Positions 43,548 through 55,440 of a DNA stretch of 64,000 nt are shown piece after piece (the stretch's first letter is position 1; every line of letters starts with the position of its first letter). Under the pieces are notes generated by a model. It was not told the origin of the DNA. It saw nothing but the letters and a program-made list of their open reading frames with translations, and did no database searches. This DNA comes from Polytrichum commune (lineage: Eukaryota > Streptophyta > Polytrichopsida > Polytrichales > Polytrichaceae). The stretch covers positions 34,053,554 through 34,117,553 of the forward strand of contig OX485803.1 of assembly GCA_950295325.1 (NCBI GenBank), in the 5' to 3' direction. The position numbers were made by a program, and so were the translations under genes.

Positions 43548-46440
43548 CCTGTGGGACGAGCAAGATTGTCTTCTGCAAATGTTAGGTACTTTTCAAAAAT
43601 GGATAGTGACCCACTATGATTCTTCCGTGGTTTCCATGCTACAAATATGAAACTTGTGTCTATCCAACTTGGACCATGCTCAAAATCCACCCTCCGAAGA
43701 GAATTATGATTTAAATCCTAGCATGTGTTATGACGAATCACATCTTCATTCCGTATTGTTGGTTAGTGGTACTCCACCTAAACATGTTGGTAAATGAAGA
43801 CTAGAAGTTACAAAAATTGGTTGAGACAAAGCTCTTGCCACCCAAACTAGTCTAGTATATGTCTCATCTCCATGACGCAAAATGAACATATAGCCTTCAT
43901 GACAATCCATTGTAACACAGAAAACGGTGAGGAACAATTACTAGCAAGCCAACGTAATGGTTGCCCTCATCGAACTCCTCACAAATCTCCCCATTTCCCA
44001 AAAACCATGCCTCAAAGTAAGGGAGTTATCTTGATGAAGGTCCATCAAAGCTGAATGAACATGTGTCCAATAGCCTATCCAAGTTTCATATTGGTGGTGA
44101 AATGATCCACCAACATTCATAACTCGCACACAATTCCAATCTTGTATAAAACATGATACGTCCTTTATAATATCCTCCACATTCTTCATGGGTACTGGTT
44201 TGTAAGGTTTGGGCTCCCTATCTAGTAACATCGCCTTATTTTCCTCGTTAACAGGCCAAATAAGAATCCCCTCCAGTGGGCTCCAATCTTGCGTCATGTG
44301 CAATAGCTTGTACTTCATGGTTGGAAAACCATCATCATGCATGTACAACCGAAATTTTTTAGCTTCTTTTGTGCTCAATAGACGGTGAGCTTCATTATGA
44401 AGATATGGTTATATAAATGCTTTGAAGTTTTGCATCCTCAATCATATGTGGGATGATGGGAACATTATCCAAATCCATGTACATCTTTATCAAGAATGGG
44501 ATTGTTGGGAAATCCTCATGCAACTTCATGCTCCACTCTCCAAAAGATGCATCAATACTATCATGTGTGTGGCCCACCAATAATAAACATACAAACACCT
44601 CTTTGAAAATGCCTTTTGCAACCAACAAACACCAATGGGCAAACACATATTTGTTTTTATTGTCCTTGGTGCAGTTTTCCAATTGGACCCACATAGTAAG
44701 GGATAATTTTTTCGCAATCACATGCTCATTAAGGGGTTATGGCAATGAATCCAAGCATGCATATTTTCCATCCAACACCACCTACCTAATATAGAGGCAT
44801 CAATCCGGTATTTTCAAATAATGATCTTGAAGAGTACGCATGTGGTTTCTCTAGATGAAGCAACAGCCGTGCAAATGACCCAATGGTGTGGTTTGAATCT
44901 ATTGGACACAAATCAAGAGCATAATGGGAAAAATTGACATCACCATGGCCATGAGCAATTATCTCTACAAGATTAACCCAAAACGATTATGTCCATGCTC
45001 CTAAGTACCATAACAAATAAGCAGATTTTTGAAACCCCACAAAATGGAGATTCACTAGCTATGAGACATTGGAGAGAACCATATTACCTATAACTAAATC
45101 ATGTAATTAAAAAAAATCCATCCATAGCCTTGATTTGATGAAAAAAACATGGTGAGCATGTTTTGACATAGTCCATTTTAATGTGGATGACTGTGAGACA
45201 ATGCTCTATTTGTGTAATAATTAATACAATATGCCTTGCTTATCTTGCTTGTTCACATACTTGAAATAGTTCAACTGATGTGCAACATAAGACTCAATTC
45301 CAATCATATATGCATCCCAAAGGTACTTCAGTGTCTCGCATTTGGAACACCAAGCATACTTGTCACCACATTTTTTTGTGATGAAGTAGTTGAAGGTTTT
45401 TTTTCTTAATTGCGCTCAATCAGATAACGAAATGGGCTATAAACCAACCTTCTCACTAACCGCATTTACATCCAACAAGAGGTCTTTTCATCTCATCTTC
45501 ATGGGAAGAACCTTTTCAACAACCTTCTCCCATGTCGAGAGTGTACGTGTTTTGTGTGGCATCACGTCAACAAGAGGCACAATAATGATGGCTAGAGTAA
45601 TAGTTGATTATCTTGTTTTTTTTCTAGGTTTTAAAAAATCCAAACCCCCATGGTTATGGGACCAGTGGCCTTTTGAGGCATAAGCCACTTGTCTATACAA
45701 TTTTGCTTTAGATACACCATAAATTATATACCATGCCGTACAACACATATCTATGTTTTCAAGCTTGATCACATTGCGCCCCATCTTATTCACTTGTATT
45801 CGATGGTGCACGTCAAGTTTTTTTGAAGATGTAAGGCAAAAATCTCCAAGCCACATTTCTTCCTGAATAGCCTTCATTTTCTCCCATGGAAACATCTGGC
45901 AGCAATGTTGAATATAAGAATCCATCATAGCTACTTCTCATATGGACTCTTCTATGAGTAGTTTTTGGTGTTTACACTTATTCGTAGAATAAGAAACACA
46001 TGCCAATACATCATACTTTTGTAGGCCTTTCCATGGCCACATATTGGCTTGGGGTTCCTCCACGTGGGTTCCTCCTAGATTTGCTTATGGCATTGCTCAT
46101 GATCACACGAGCTGACTCCCTCAAGCATCACACTCTAGCATGGCCATCTACGGAGTAGTAACCTATAAGTGGGATGCACATCGGAGTGAACAAGGGACTC
46201 AATGATGACAACACTGACATCCCCATTCCAATCTTGAGAGCCCCGAACACTGGACAATGGGCTCCATCGATATTATATTGAAGGTAAAGGATTTTCCACA
46301 TGCTCTTCCACTTCACCATCCTCAATCTCACCCTCCCTAACAATGTTGAGGTCATTTTCAGCTGGAGATAACATAGCATCGTCGTCTTCAGAGGAGCAAT
46401 CCACTCTTCTACTCATTCCCTTCATTGCATCAATACCTAC
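43548..46440 (-). pseudogene. DUF7869-type transposase-like gene, copy 2, decayed
   Basis: Collinear with the gene at 21180-26187 but broken by many frameshifts and stops. Recognisable blocks in order on the minus strand are: MKGMSRRVDCSSEDD start after a GTAG acceptor (near 46426), CCTAWYIIYGVSKAKLYRQ (about 45700), IIAHGHGDVNFSHYALDL (about 44960), VQLENCTKDNKNKYVF (about 44670), LLLVGHTHDSIDASFGEW (about 44580), LTLRHGFW (about 44010) and WKPRKNHSGS-like sequence near 43620. It lacks the solo LTR and keeps a Gln codon where copy 1 has TAA, which defines the ancestral reading. Confidence 0.75.
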
Positions 46441-46490
46441 AAACAAGTAAGCCAGAACAATCAACATTGTTGAACTCCACCCATTAAGTG

Positions 46491-46510
46491 CTTGGGCGAC
46501 CGACTCAAAG
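46491..46510. repeat. decayed copy of the 22-bp palindrome
   Basis: CTTGGGCGACCGACTCAAAG differs from a 20-base core of the palindrome by a few changes. It lies about 65 bases upstream of the copy-2 start, the same relative side as the palindrome array upstream of copy 1. Confidence 0.55.
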
Positions 46511-46689
46511 TAAACTAGACATAGAATTGCCAACCCCAAATAAAAAAAGGCCACACATGAAACATGGAAACATATTCAAAAGATTATGTTATCATACGCT
46601 ATCATTGTGAATCAACAAATTTCCACTATAAATTATTTCCAAATAACATGCATCTCAATTTGGACTCATGTGCATATTGCCAATTGAGA

Positions 46690-47290
46690 GGAATAGGAAA
46701 AACTTGGGAAATCTTGGGGTGGTTCATGAGCCTCCTAATGTAAGGAGTGAGCTTGGCCTCTAGGAATGTGTCCTTCATGTTGCCTTTCCAAAAAAGGGGG
46801 AAGATGACGGTGCCTGGAGGTTCAAGACACTGTTGGCAGGGTTGTCATCGACGAGGAGCGTGTTGAGAGGGTTGGGCCACTAGCCAGCAAGAACATTGCG
46901 TAGCATGGGAATGAGGTCCCAAAGCTTGGACTTCAAGACTTTAAGAAATTGTTGCCCGCCATCCCCACCCGCCTTCAAGACTATCTTGTCAAGAAGTTCA
47001 TCACAAGACTCTTGCCCAAGGATGAGGCAAGGGGGGTTGAGACCACAAAACAAGGAGGAGATGATGGGCTCAATGTTCTCAAGCAACATGGAGCTCCACA
47101 CTATCACGTGAGCAAAGTCTTTGACCTCTTGTTGAAACATCGCAAGCTTGGATGAACTCAGACCACCTAATAGTTAATGAGAGTTTCCCCATTGTAGTCC
47201 ATGTCTTTGGGGCTACGGAAACGGACATGGGAAACATTTTGAACTTGCATGGAGTGGTCTAGAATCCCATTGAGATTGAAAACAATTTTT
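46690..47290 (-). pseudogene. HAD (FCP1/NIF-like) phosphatase domain relic
   Basis: Minus-strand segments align end to end with the HAD exon at 35790-36602. They include FNLNGILDHSMQVQNVSHV (about 47275, against LDLNGVL in the intact gene), PKDMDYNGE, HVIVWSSMLLENIEPIISS, NPPCLILGQESCDELL, QFLKVLKSKLWD and NTLLVDDNPANSVLN (about 46850). Frameshifts and stops near 47165 and 46890 break it. The ParB-like and methylase-like parts are not visible upstream. It lies on the same strand as, and 250 bases from, the transposase-like relic, unlike the divergent arrangement at the intact locus. Confidence 0.7.
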
Positions 47291-50271
47291 TTCTAGAACC
47301 CACTCTAATTCTCATATTGAGAATGAATGTGGACCACATTGAATTTTCAACCCACTCCAAAATTTTAGTACACGTGAGCCACGATTTTTGTTTTATATTT
47401 CTAAAGTATGAATGTGGGTGATCATTTGTTTATGTGCTACTAATAGGTTGACTAACTTACATGAAAATATTGGTGGGAAGTATTCATGAAAACTTAGAGG
47501 AAAACCCAGGGTCTTGGACCCACATTATTTCACCTTGATTAGGAAATTAGTGTGGTCCACATTATTTATTTCCACGGTAATTTTCCACCCACACCAATAG
47601 GACTATTAAGTGCAGTATCACAGGACATGGCTGTGGATCTGTCTGTGGTTCAGCTACGAATGGAAAATTTGGAAGCTGAACTTTTTTATTTTGTTTGAAG
47701 TGAAGAACAACTGAGTGAGCTTGCACTCGAACTTTACTTGATGCTTTACTCAGAAATTTTTATATTATGTTCACAAGAATTGTGAGAGTACTGGTCTTTC
47801 TGTTCCCCAACAATCATAACACAAAGTGCTCCAGTAAACAAGCATAGGACTGATGATGATTGCAGCCTAACGTAGAAAGACCTTGATCTCCAATTGTAGA
47901 ATGACGTTCTCGAGGACTTCAAGTTGACCAAAAAAAATTTCTGAAATTTGCTCTTTGTGACCCTATGTCCACGTCCCTGCCAGACTTTGGGCATGTCATT
48001 TTGTTAGCATTTGGAGATCAACATATAGAAGTTAATACCAAACTGAAACCCATTTGCAATTTCCAGATTTAAAAAGTGTTTATGATGCCATCCACCAGAT
48101 GTTTCTTAGCCTATGGATACACCACACATTCAAAATTTCAACCACATCCAATTATTCAAAATTGTCATCAAATCTTCATAATATGGTCCAAGAAATTGTT
48201 TAGAAAGTTCTTCAATCACATCCATATCTTATCAACATATAAGTCCTCAGCAATCATCTTGTGATATGCAAATCTTCCATTATGATAGATTTGCAGATTT
48301 ATTAATGATGTAGGACTATTTTCTAGTGACTTAGGTCAATAATCCAAGACTTATAATATGCTTGCAGTGATAACCTCGTCCTGATGAAAATCTAAGAAAC
48401 TCAACTTTTACATTTCAAGTTTGTTTGGTGAAGTTGTTTCAAGTCTTGACATTGTACATCGGGCATAACCCAACACCAACTGTGCTTGTGTGTAGAGTAT
48501 CTAGACCTTATGTAGTCACGCTTCTTAATTACTAGACACATACATGTATTTGCGTGGTATATGACAAGGCTTGTTGTTGAGAACAAACACCAAAAAGACA
48601 TGTGTAACAATGAGAATGGACTATGTAATTCAGACATCATTGTACGTTCAGTAGTTAACACAGTTGAAAGGCTTTATATAAACGCTCAGAAAACGAAAAT
48701 CCTCACTGTGACCTCTGATAAGCTTTACGCCTAAACTCTGATTCTAAAACTTGAAGCAACAATCTCTGTGATTCGCAGTTCCTTATGGTACAAGACAATC
48801 CCGACCCTATCCAACAGCCAAAATTGTCCGAATGTGGAAGTGCCCACAATGAGGCAACATAACTTATTAATCGGAATGCGGATTTTTATGGACGAGCTCA
48901 AATTCCCAGATGCATCCTTCCCACCAACCAAATAGGTGATGGGCGATGAGACAAAACTCAGCAATGACATTTCAATTTCAGAGTTCACAGTGTCCATCAA
49001 CCCGAGCAGTTGTACGATGAAAGCACAAATGGATGGACCCAAGCTGCATAACTTGCTCCTTGCTCAATGCCCAAAAAGTGGAAAAATCTTCAAAGTCAAA
49101 AGCAAACATGTATGTACTTGCTTGCTCCAAAACCCTCCTTGCCAGGCACAGAAAAATCATTTGCACATTATTCCCACACATTCTATGCTTTTTGAAAGTA
49201 AAACAAAAGGTGCACTCAATATCTGAAAGCTCCCAAAGCAGGCAGCTGAGGAGCACTCACACTGAGTACACATGCATCACAAACCTTTCACATTGTTTAA
49301 TTCACATCAGACTGTAACAACAATAATGCAATGCCGAGCAAACGAAGGGTTGCAAATGTGATCTTTTGTTTCTCTATTATTTGATAACTGCAAGATTTTG
49401 AGGGACTAGATGTGAGTTGAATCAATGTTGAATGAATCATGAGCTAAAACGTTATATTAACGTTGCAAAGATGTTAAGACCCTAAAGGTACTTGACGATC
49501 CTGACTCACCATTAAGCATTGGCCACTTGCATTTTGAGATGTGCGACAACTGTTATATGTAGAGGACGTTGCTTGTAGAGTTTGAAGGCATCGTGTGAAC
49601 TGTTAATCTTGGATACATGACCTCAGTGTTGATTAGAAAACAAAACAACATTCTAAATAAATTTCGTCAAAATAAATTGAAGTTTTTTGTCCCTAAACAT
49701 TGAGTTGTATCATTGCACTTGAGGACCAACATGAAACCCAACACATGGCATGGAGATGGCGCTAATTCTCAACTTTCAGTTGACACTCTAAACTACAACA
49801 ATAAGTTCATCATTCCAAAGTGATTGGAACTCCCTCAAAAAATTTAGGCCAAAAGTTATGTAGTACACATACACATGATCACCACCAAAAGGTGGTTGTA
49901 ACTTATGGGAGAAGAGGCTCTTCTCTCATGCTTGCTTTCTTAGGAAGACAATGTTTACATCTATCTAGATCTACATGTGGGCATGCTAAGTAGTTTCTTG
50001 ATCCCATTTATGGATGTAAGAATATGGGGGCAAGTGTTGCGTAGGGGACCCCAACGTCTCCACCTATAGTTTCTTTGGGTTGTTGTCTTTTTGCAATCTT
50101 ATGATCTCACTACCTCCATATTGCTCATCATCTACCTACTCATTTTTTAAGTATGAGAAGAAACCCGACAAGTGGGGTCAGCCCGTAAGATTCCCATCAA
50201 AGAACCTTAAAACAGGATGGCATGCATGGCATAACGGATATTCGATCTTTAATATTTCAAATCATCGTGTA
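47291..50271. other. intergenic sequence without recognisable genes
   Basis: Only short frames without signatures. No terminal repeats were found by eye. Confidence 0.4.
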
Positions 50272-50342
50272 CGATGATGCAAGTAACCTACCCAACAACT
50301 CTCCTTGACCTTAGTTCTTGAGGTAGGTCACTTGCATCATCG
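50272..50342. repeat. short foldback sequence
   Basis: CGATGATGCAAGT at the left and its exact inverse ACTTGCATCATCG at the right, with CCTACC and GGTAGG inside, give a stem of about 19 bp around a 30-base loop. It abuts the next foldback unit at 50343. Confidence 0.75.
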
Positions 50343-50495
50343 CATTACAAACATACAAGTCTTGGGCAATTGACCTACGTCAATGAAGTTTTCCCCTACA
50401 TCACTAGAAGTCTGCAAATCTACTAGACTAATAGATTTGCATGTTTCAAGCCCCCCAATGCGAGACAATTGTCTAGGACTTGTATGTTGGTAGTG
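50343..50495. mobile_element. diverged CACTA-like foldback element
   Basis: The left end CATTACAAACATACAAGTC and right end (inverse) CACTACCAACATACAAGTC match imperfectly for about 30 bases. The ends and the inner AATAGATTTGCA motif resemble the better-preserved element at 50654-50868. No clear target duplication. Confidence 0.5.
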
Positions 50496-50650
50496 ACAGT
50501 TGCTTAAGAGTTGAGAACGAATCCGGAATGATGGACTTCGAGCACAACATTTCCGCTCCATCAATCTAGAACTCACCTCAAGGTTAATGAAGTGACTAAA
50601 TGGGTCTAATTAACCTAAATTGTGACCAATTCTCAATCAATTCCTTCGAC

Positions 50651-50871
50651 TTGCACTACAAGCATATGAGACTTAGGCAACTCGCCTTGTATTGGTGAAA
50701 ATTCTCTTGTGTCGTTGAAAACTCTAGAAATTTACCAAACTAATAGATTTGCAATAAATAAATAAATAATCTTGCAGCACTGAAAATCTAAAATCTACCA
50801 TGGTATTAGATTTGCAAGAAATTTCACCGACCCCAGCCGAGTTGCCTAGGTCTCATGTGCTTGTAGTGTTG
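50651..50871. mobile_element. CACTA-type MITE
   Basis: The element 50654-50868 (215 bp) has ends CACTACAAGCATATGAGAC and the inverse of CACTACAAGCACATGAGAC, with terminal similarity of about 30 bases. A 3-bp duplication TTG flanks it (50651-50653 and 50869-50871). CACTA ends with 3-bp duplications define the En/Spm group. It is non-coding and AT-rich. Confidence 0.8.
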
Positions 50872-51009
50872 CTAGCCAGAAGACTGATCAACTGATCATC
50901 ACGCAGATTTCTTAACAACAGATTCCCAACAGATTCCCATTCTCGGCCAGCAGTCAAGAATCATGTCAGTGATGGCAAAAATTTGCAACATGCTAGTAAT
51001 AAGAAGAGC

Positions 51010-52015
51010 AGCTTTCAAACCAGCTCATCACCCCCGGCGATGGCACTCGTGAGCTCGGATCTTGTGATGTGGTGAAATATTGAGGAAACAATCTTCATTG
51101 TTTACACCAAAATTCCCGACCTCCCTCACAGAGAATGCGAATCCCCTGCTCTGTTTGGACACAAAATGCTCTACCATATACTCACATCTGCTACGACTTC
51201 TCTTGCATCTTTCTCCGAGATTAAATTACTTTCTCGAGCATTGCTGCTAAGGTTTACAAGCTCCATAATTTTACTCTGGTGACCATGTCCACGCACAGTT
51301 CATGGTCACAGGGCCTAACTCCATGGCCAACATTGAATGGGGAGCTCCGATGATGTAGTCTGAGTCTCTGAATTTGACAAGCTTCTTCAAGTTTGCACAT
51401 GCTATAATTCTCATGTCATGGCGTCAACTTGCAGCATAAGCAAACATGCGATGTTGATAGTGTTGTAGCTTTCAAACCAGCTCAATTACCCCAGCGATGG
51501 CATTGCTAGTGACACATTCGACAATTTACATTCTTCACAGCAAAACAGGCTGTGAAGAATATATGTTTCCGGAACACTTGCCAGAGAGGGGATGAACCAC
51601 CTCGCATTGAGTAATACTAGGATGGTGACGCCAATTTACAGACTCAAATTCTTGCAGCAGTAGTTGGCAGCATCCTAAAGACACACACACTCTTCACTCC
51701 AGTATAAGTAAGTTCTTTTATTCTAATCAAAATTCCCGACCTCCCTCACGGAAAATGTAAATCCCCTGCTTTGTTTGGACTCAAACACCTCCACCATACA
51801 CTCTGAAATTATGCTACAGCTCCTCTTGCATCTTTCTCCGAGATATACGTATTTTCTCCAACATTATATTAGCACTTGTAAACCAGTTCTCAGGTTCGAC
51901 ACAAGCTCTTCATCTCTGCTAATATGCACAGTTTACGGTCACAGGGCCTAAGCCATGGCTAGCATTAAATTGATACTTGTATCCAGAGCCACCTCCGATG
52001 TATGCACAGGTTAGG
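51010..52015. repeat. direct repeat pair downstream of the Dof gene
   Basis: Blocks at 51013-51355 recur in order at 51470-52000. These are TTTCAAACCAGCTCA with CAGCGATGGCA or GGCGATGGCA, AAAATTCCCGACCTCCCTCA, AATCCCCTGCT with TGTTTGGAC, CTTGCATCTTTCTCCGAGAT, and GGTCACAGGGCCTAA followed by CCATGGC. Identity is partial, so the duplication is old. The repeats end about 100 bases beyond the Dof stop codon. Confidence 0.75.
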
Positions 52016-52114
52016 GTGTCTCTGAATCTGAAATTTGAAAAAGCTACTTGTCGTTTGTACACGAACTTCTTAACCCTGTGCAGATGGGAATCATCTCCTT
52101 TTTCAGCAAATTAC

Positions 52115-53350
52115 TCAGTGATAGTACATGTCAGCGGCATTCATCTCACCCCACGAGGAATTCGAAGCATCCTCATATGCATCATGGCCATGGGAGTAGC
52201 CGTCATTCGCCACAGCGTTGCCTGGATCCTCTGTTTCGCTGCTCGGGGGAATGTTCGTCTCCGATGAGAAGCGTTTCCCCATCACAGGCCGGCTGTGCAT
52301 CAGGGCAGTCTCCCAGAACCCCGGTTTGCGAGGAGCCATGTTCCCTGCAGCGGCCTGTTGCTGGCTGGACAAGATATCCTCAAACCCAAGTGCAGGACTC
52401 TGTTGTCGTTGCAATGACTGCTGCGAAGGGATCAAGGGTTTGGATTGCAAACTCTGCTGCTGTTGCTGTTCCTCCCATGCCTGCCGCATCGCGAGCTTCT
52501 GCAGCTGCTGAATCTGAGCCCACACTGCCGCTTTCTCCATCTCCTCTGGAGAGTAGTAGCCTCCGCCATGGTTCATCGCCATGGCCGCAGCAGCGGCGGC
52601 GGCGGCGGCAGCCTGCGTCTCATAGCAGAGTGCTTGCAGGTCAGCAGCTTCAAGGTGGCGAGACAAGGAGATTTCCATCACCTGTGCGTACACCTCCGGC
52701 TGGTTCTGCTCCAAGAATTGTAGGAACGACATTTGGGAGGCGGGGTGGGGGTTGAATCCGCCGGGGCCAAACCCTAGCGATGGTGCTGGCATCGACTCCA
52801 GTGGTGACTCATGTGACAGACCATGATGGTGATGATGTTGCATCAGCATGTGGTGAAGATCTCCGGGAAGGGCTTGGTGATGGCCATGATGATGATCAGT
52901 AGGTTGCGCATGTTGGTGATCGGTGCGAGTTAGGTATGTGTTGTCGTTGTTGTTGTTGGTGATGTTGCGGCTCCGTGAGCGGGTCTTCTTGCGGGATCCA
53001 CCCCCAACAGGTACGTTGCGAAGGGTTCCCCCCACGGTCCAGTAACGTTGGCAGTTGCGGCAGAAGTATCGTGGCTGGTTCACGCTGTAATTATTGTAGT
53101 AGCAGAACTTCGTGTTCAGGGATTGGCAGCGGGGGCAAGGGAGATCCTCCTTCGTGGGGGGAGGGCGGTCTCGTAAGCTGCCATCTCCGCTACCTCTACT
53201 GGTTGCTGGCGATCCTCCTTCCCCTGCAGATCCCCCTGAATCTCCGTGGAACTGATCCGGCCCCTGCAACGACTCCTCGGTTTCGTCTTCGAAGCCTAAT
53301 TCTAAACTTCCTCCTCCTCCACTCTGCGCCTGACTCGCCGGAAGATCCAT
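52115..53350 (-). CDS. Dof-family zinc-finger transcription factor
   Basis: A single exon encodes 411 residues, starting at the ATG at 53350 ([10 protein letters not shown]). Residues 72-122 form a complete Dof domain: C72-x2-C75-x21-C97-x2-C100, with [34 protein letters not shown] and VGGGSRKK. Dof proteins are plant-specific activators or repressors that bind AAAG cores in DNA. The N-terminus is acidic and Gly/Ser-rich. The rest is low complexity: Asn, His, Ala and Gln runs (for example nine or ten Ala near residue 255), typical of transcription factor activation regions. A basic RKKTRSRSR stretch after the finger may serve nuclear import. Domain and frame are intact and codon use is GC-rich. 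Which Dof subgroup it belongs to cannot be told from this alone. Confidence 0.95.
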   Translation of the reverse strand: MDLPASQAQSGGGGSLELGFEDETEESLQGPDQFHGDSGGSAGEGGSPATSRGSGDGSLRDRPPPTKEDLPCPRCQSLNTKFCYYNNYSVNQPRYFCRNCQRYWTVGGTLRNVPVGGGSRKKTRSRSRNITNNNNDNTYLTRTDHQHAQPTDHHHGHHQALPGDLHHMLMQHHHHHGLSHESPLESMPAPSLGFGPGGFNPHPASQMSFLQFLEQNQPEVYAQVMEISLSRHLEAADLQALCYETQAAAAAAAAAAMAMNHGGGYYSPEEMEKAAVWAQIQQLQKLAMRQAWEEQQQQQSLQSKPLIPSQQSLQRQQSPALGFEDILSSQQQAAAGNMAPRKPGFWETALMHSRPVMGKRFSSETNIPPSSETEDPGNAVANDGYSHGHDAYEDASNSSWGEMNAADMYYH

Positions 53351-53539
53351 CGTTTTTTCACAATTTCTTTCACTTCCTGTCACCTGATGTGCAAATGATT
53401 GCTTCTACTCTACTTTACCATTCCCCTCAGTTCTACCACTCAAAAATTCTTTCATGCACTCACCACTCTACCCTTTGCTCAACGTTCCCAATCTACCGAA
53501 CCTCTCTCCACGCAAGGTCACAAATTCTAGAACCAGAAT

Positions 53540-54600
53540 TAGCTCAACATTAATGTCTGTCTGTAGGATCAAATGTCTAAATTCGCCAAGGCTCGTGTCC
53601 CATTTCAGTCACAGGCACATCATACAGCTGTCTTTCACCACTAATTGATCCCCTACTCAGGATTTAGAATAGGGGGATTAACATCCTCCAGGGAACCTAG
53701 ATTGGGGGACGAATGAAGCGACTCGAGTATCTCACATCAGCACTCCAAGGTCCTGGTTTTCGTAAATCGGAAGCCCAGACCAAGTTTAGCTCAGATCAAG
53801 TACGTCTGTAGCATCGCATTCAGACCGAGCTGCCTCGTGCCTGAATTCACCCGTCACAGTCACAACAGCTGGCAGCTCTCACCAATAATCTCCTCTTTAA
53901 ACTCAGCATTCCAAGGAAGCTGCTAGAATGGGAGAAGATCAATGAATCAACTGCAGCACCCGAATTGCTCCACGTCTTCTCTAAATTCCGGGATAGACAG
54001 AAGAATTATCAGCTGCAACCCTCTGGTCCAGCCTAACCCGCAGTAAATCTCACACAGACATGCAGCAGGAGTACCGCTACTAGCTGATCAAATCATGCAT
54101 GTATGTCTGTAGCATCACATGTCCGAATCGACCGAGCCTCGTGTCCGAATTCCGTCACGCACACCACAGCATCAGCTGCCTTTCTTCACCACTAATTCCT
54201 CCAAACTCTGGATTCAGGGAAGCAGCTAGAATGAACCAGCTCTCATCTGAATTCTGGCGCAGACATGTCAACTAATAAACTGCCACCCTTTGGAGCCTAC
54301 CCCGGACCAAAGCTCACCTAGACAGACAGACAGCAGCGCTAAGTTGAAACAGCTTCCTCACATCAAGACTCCCAAGTTATACCGCTCTGAAAATGTCGAC
54401 CAAGTTTAATTAGCTCACATCTGCAAATATAGATGTATGTGTGTTTAGCTCACATCACATGCCCGAACCAACCGAATTTCGTGTCCGAATTCCGTCAGAC
54501 ACAAAAGCTGCGGCCTTTCACCACTACTCCATCCTTATCACATGAGGATCATTCAGAAATCATGCAGAAAACCCTAGACTTCTCCAGGGGTGCTAGAATT
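53540..54600. repeat. four diverged ~300-bp direct repeats upstream of the Dof gene
   Basis: Similar blocks recur at about 53551, 53805, 54100 and 54430. Each has a GTATGTCTGTAGCATCACAT-like start, then CGAnCCGAG or CCGAAT, CTCGTGTCCGAATTCCGTCA, an AGCTG-CTTTCACCACTAAT block and a GCTAGAAT end. They fill the presumed leader/promoter of the Dof gene. No coding frame persists through all units. Confidence 0.65.
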
Positions 54601-55360
54601 AGGGACCAAGAAGAATCCGCCTCCACCGAACACAGCAGGAGTTCCTTCTAAGAATTAGAAAACTGTTGCAGAAGAAACTTGCCCACATGAAGTCACCAGC
54701 CCCAAATTTGGATCCTCACCAGAAGGACGGCCGGCAATCAGCTGCTGGCCGTGAATGATTGTACTGTCCACCGAAGATGCAGCTAGCTCGCTCGCTCGCT
54801 CTCTCGCTTGTCCACTCCGCCGATCGAGAATCAATCTCACCCACCTGGACCCCTCCGAACGGAATCATCAACCTGTCAATTAGCAGAGCATGAGCAGCTG
54901 CAGCAGTGCCATCTATTGAGGTACAACAACTCTGGAGGATTAATGGGACAGTCCTGAACCCGTTCGGTTCGGAGACGCCACAGTACTCAGCCTCATGTCA
55001 CTACTACTACTCCAGACTCCTCCGATCGAGATTCAAGTTCCAGTCAATGTCGTCAGAACCAAGAAGATCGTTCGTTTGAACCACTGCAGCAGCCCAGCCT
55101 GGTGATCTGCGCATGCTGCATGGGTCTGGCAAATTGTGTTCGGAACTTCGGAGTACTTCGAGCTTGTGCGCTTCGTAAATAAGACCTGTAGTCAAGGTAA
55201 ATGATGAGGTTGGTGGTGGGCGATGGCTATGGCGATGGCAGTGGGGCAGCTGCTGAGCTCATCCTTGCTCAACGTCATTCAAGATCAACCAATTTGATCT
55301 CGTGTTACTTGTTACCAGTCTATGGCGTCTGAGCCTCTATTTTTAGGAAGGCTTTACTGC
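54601..55360 (-). promoter_or_regulatory. possible distal promoter or leader of the Dof gene
   Basis: Relatively GC-rich sequence with a (GCTC)n-like tract at 54787-54810. It could contain the transcription start of the Dof gene, whose leader would then be long. No core promoter element can be fixed. Confidence 0.25.
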
Positions 55361-55364
55361 AATT

Positions 55365-55440
55365 TGCAACACCGACTCCAATCCTTGCATTCCCAACATC
55401 CTTGGAATATTATATTGTGCAACTTATGTGTAACTTATAA
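55365..55440 (+). repeat. dispersed repeat, copy 1
   Basis: ACCGACTCCAATCCTTGCAT followed by CCCAACATCCTTGGAATATTATA; shares its core with copies at 57145, 59240 and 59575. Family not recognised. Confidence 0.6.
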
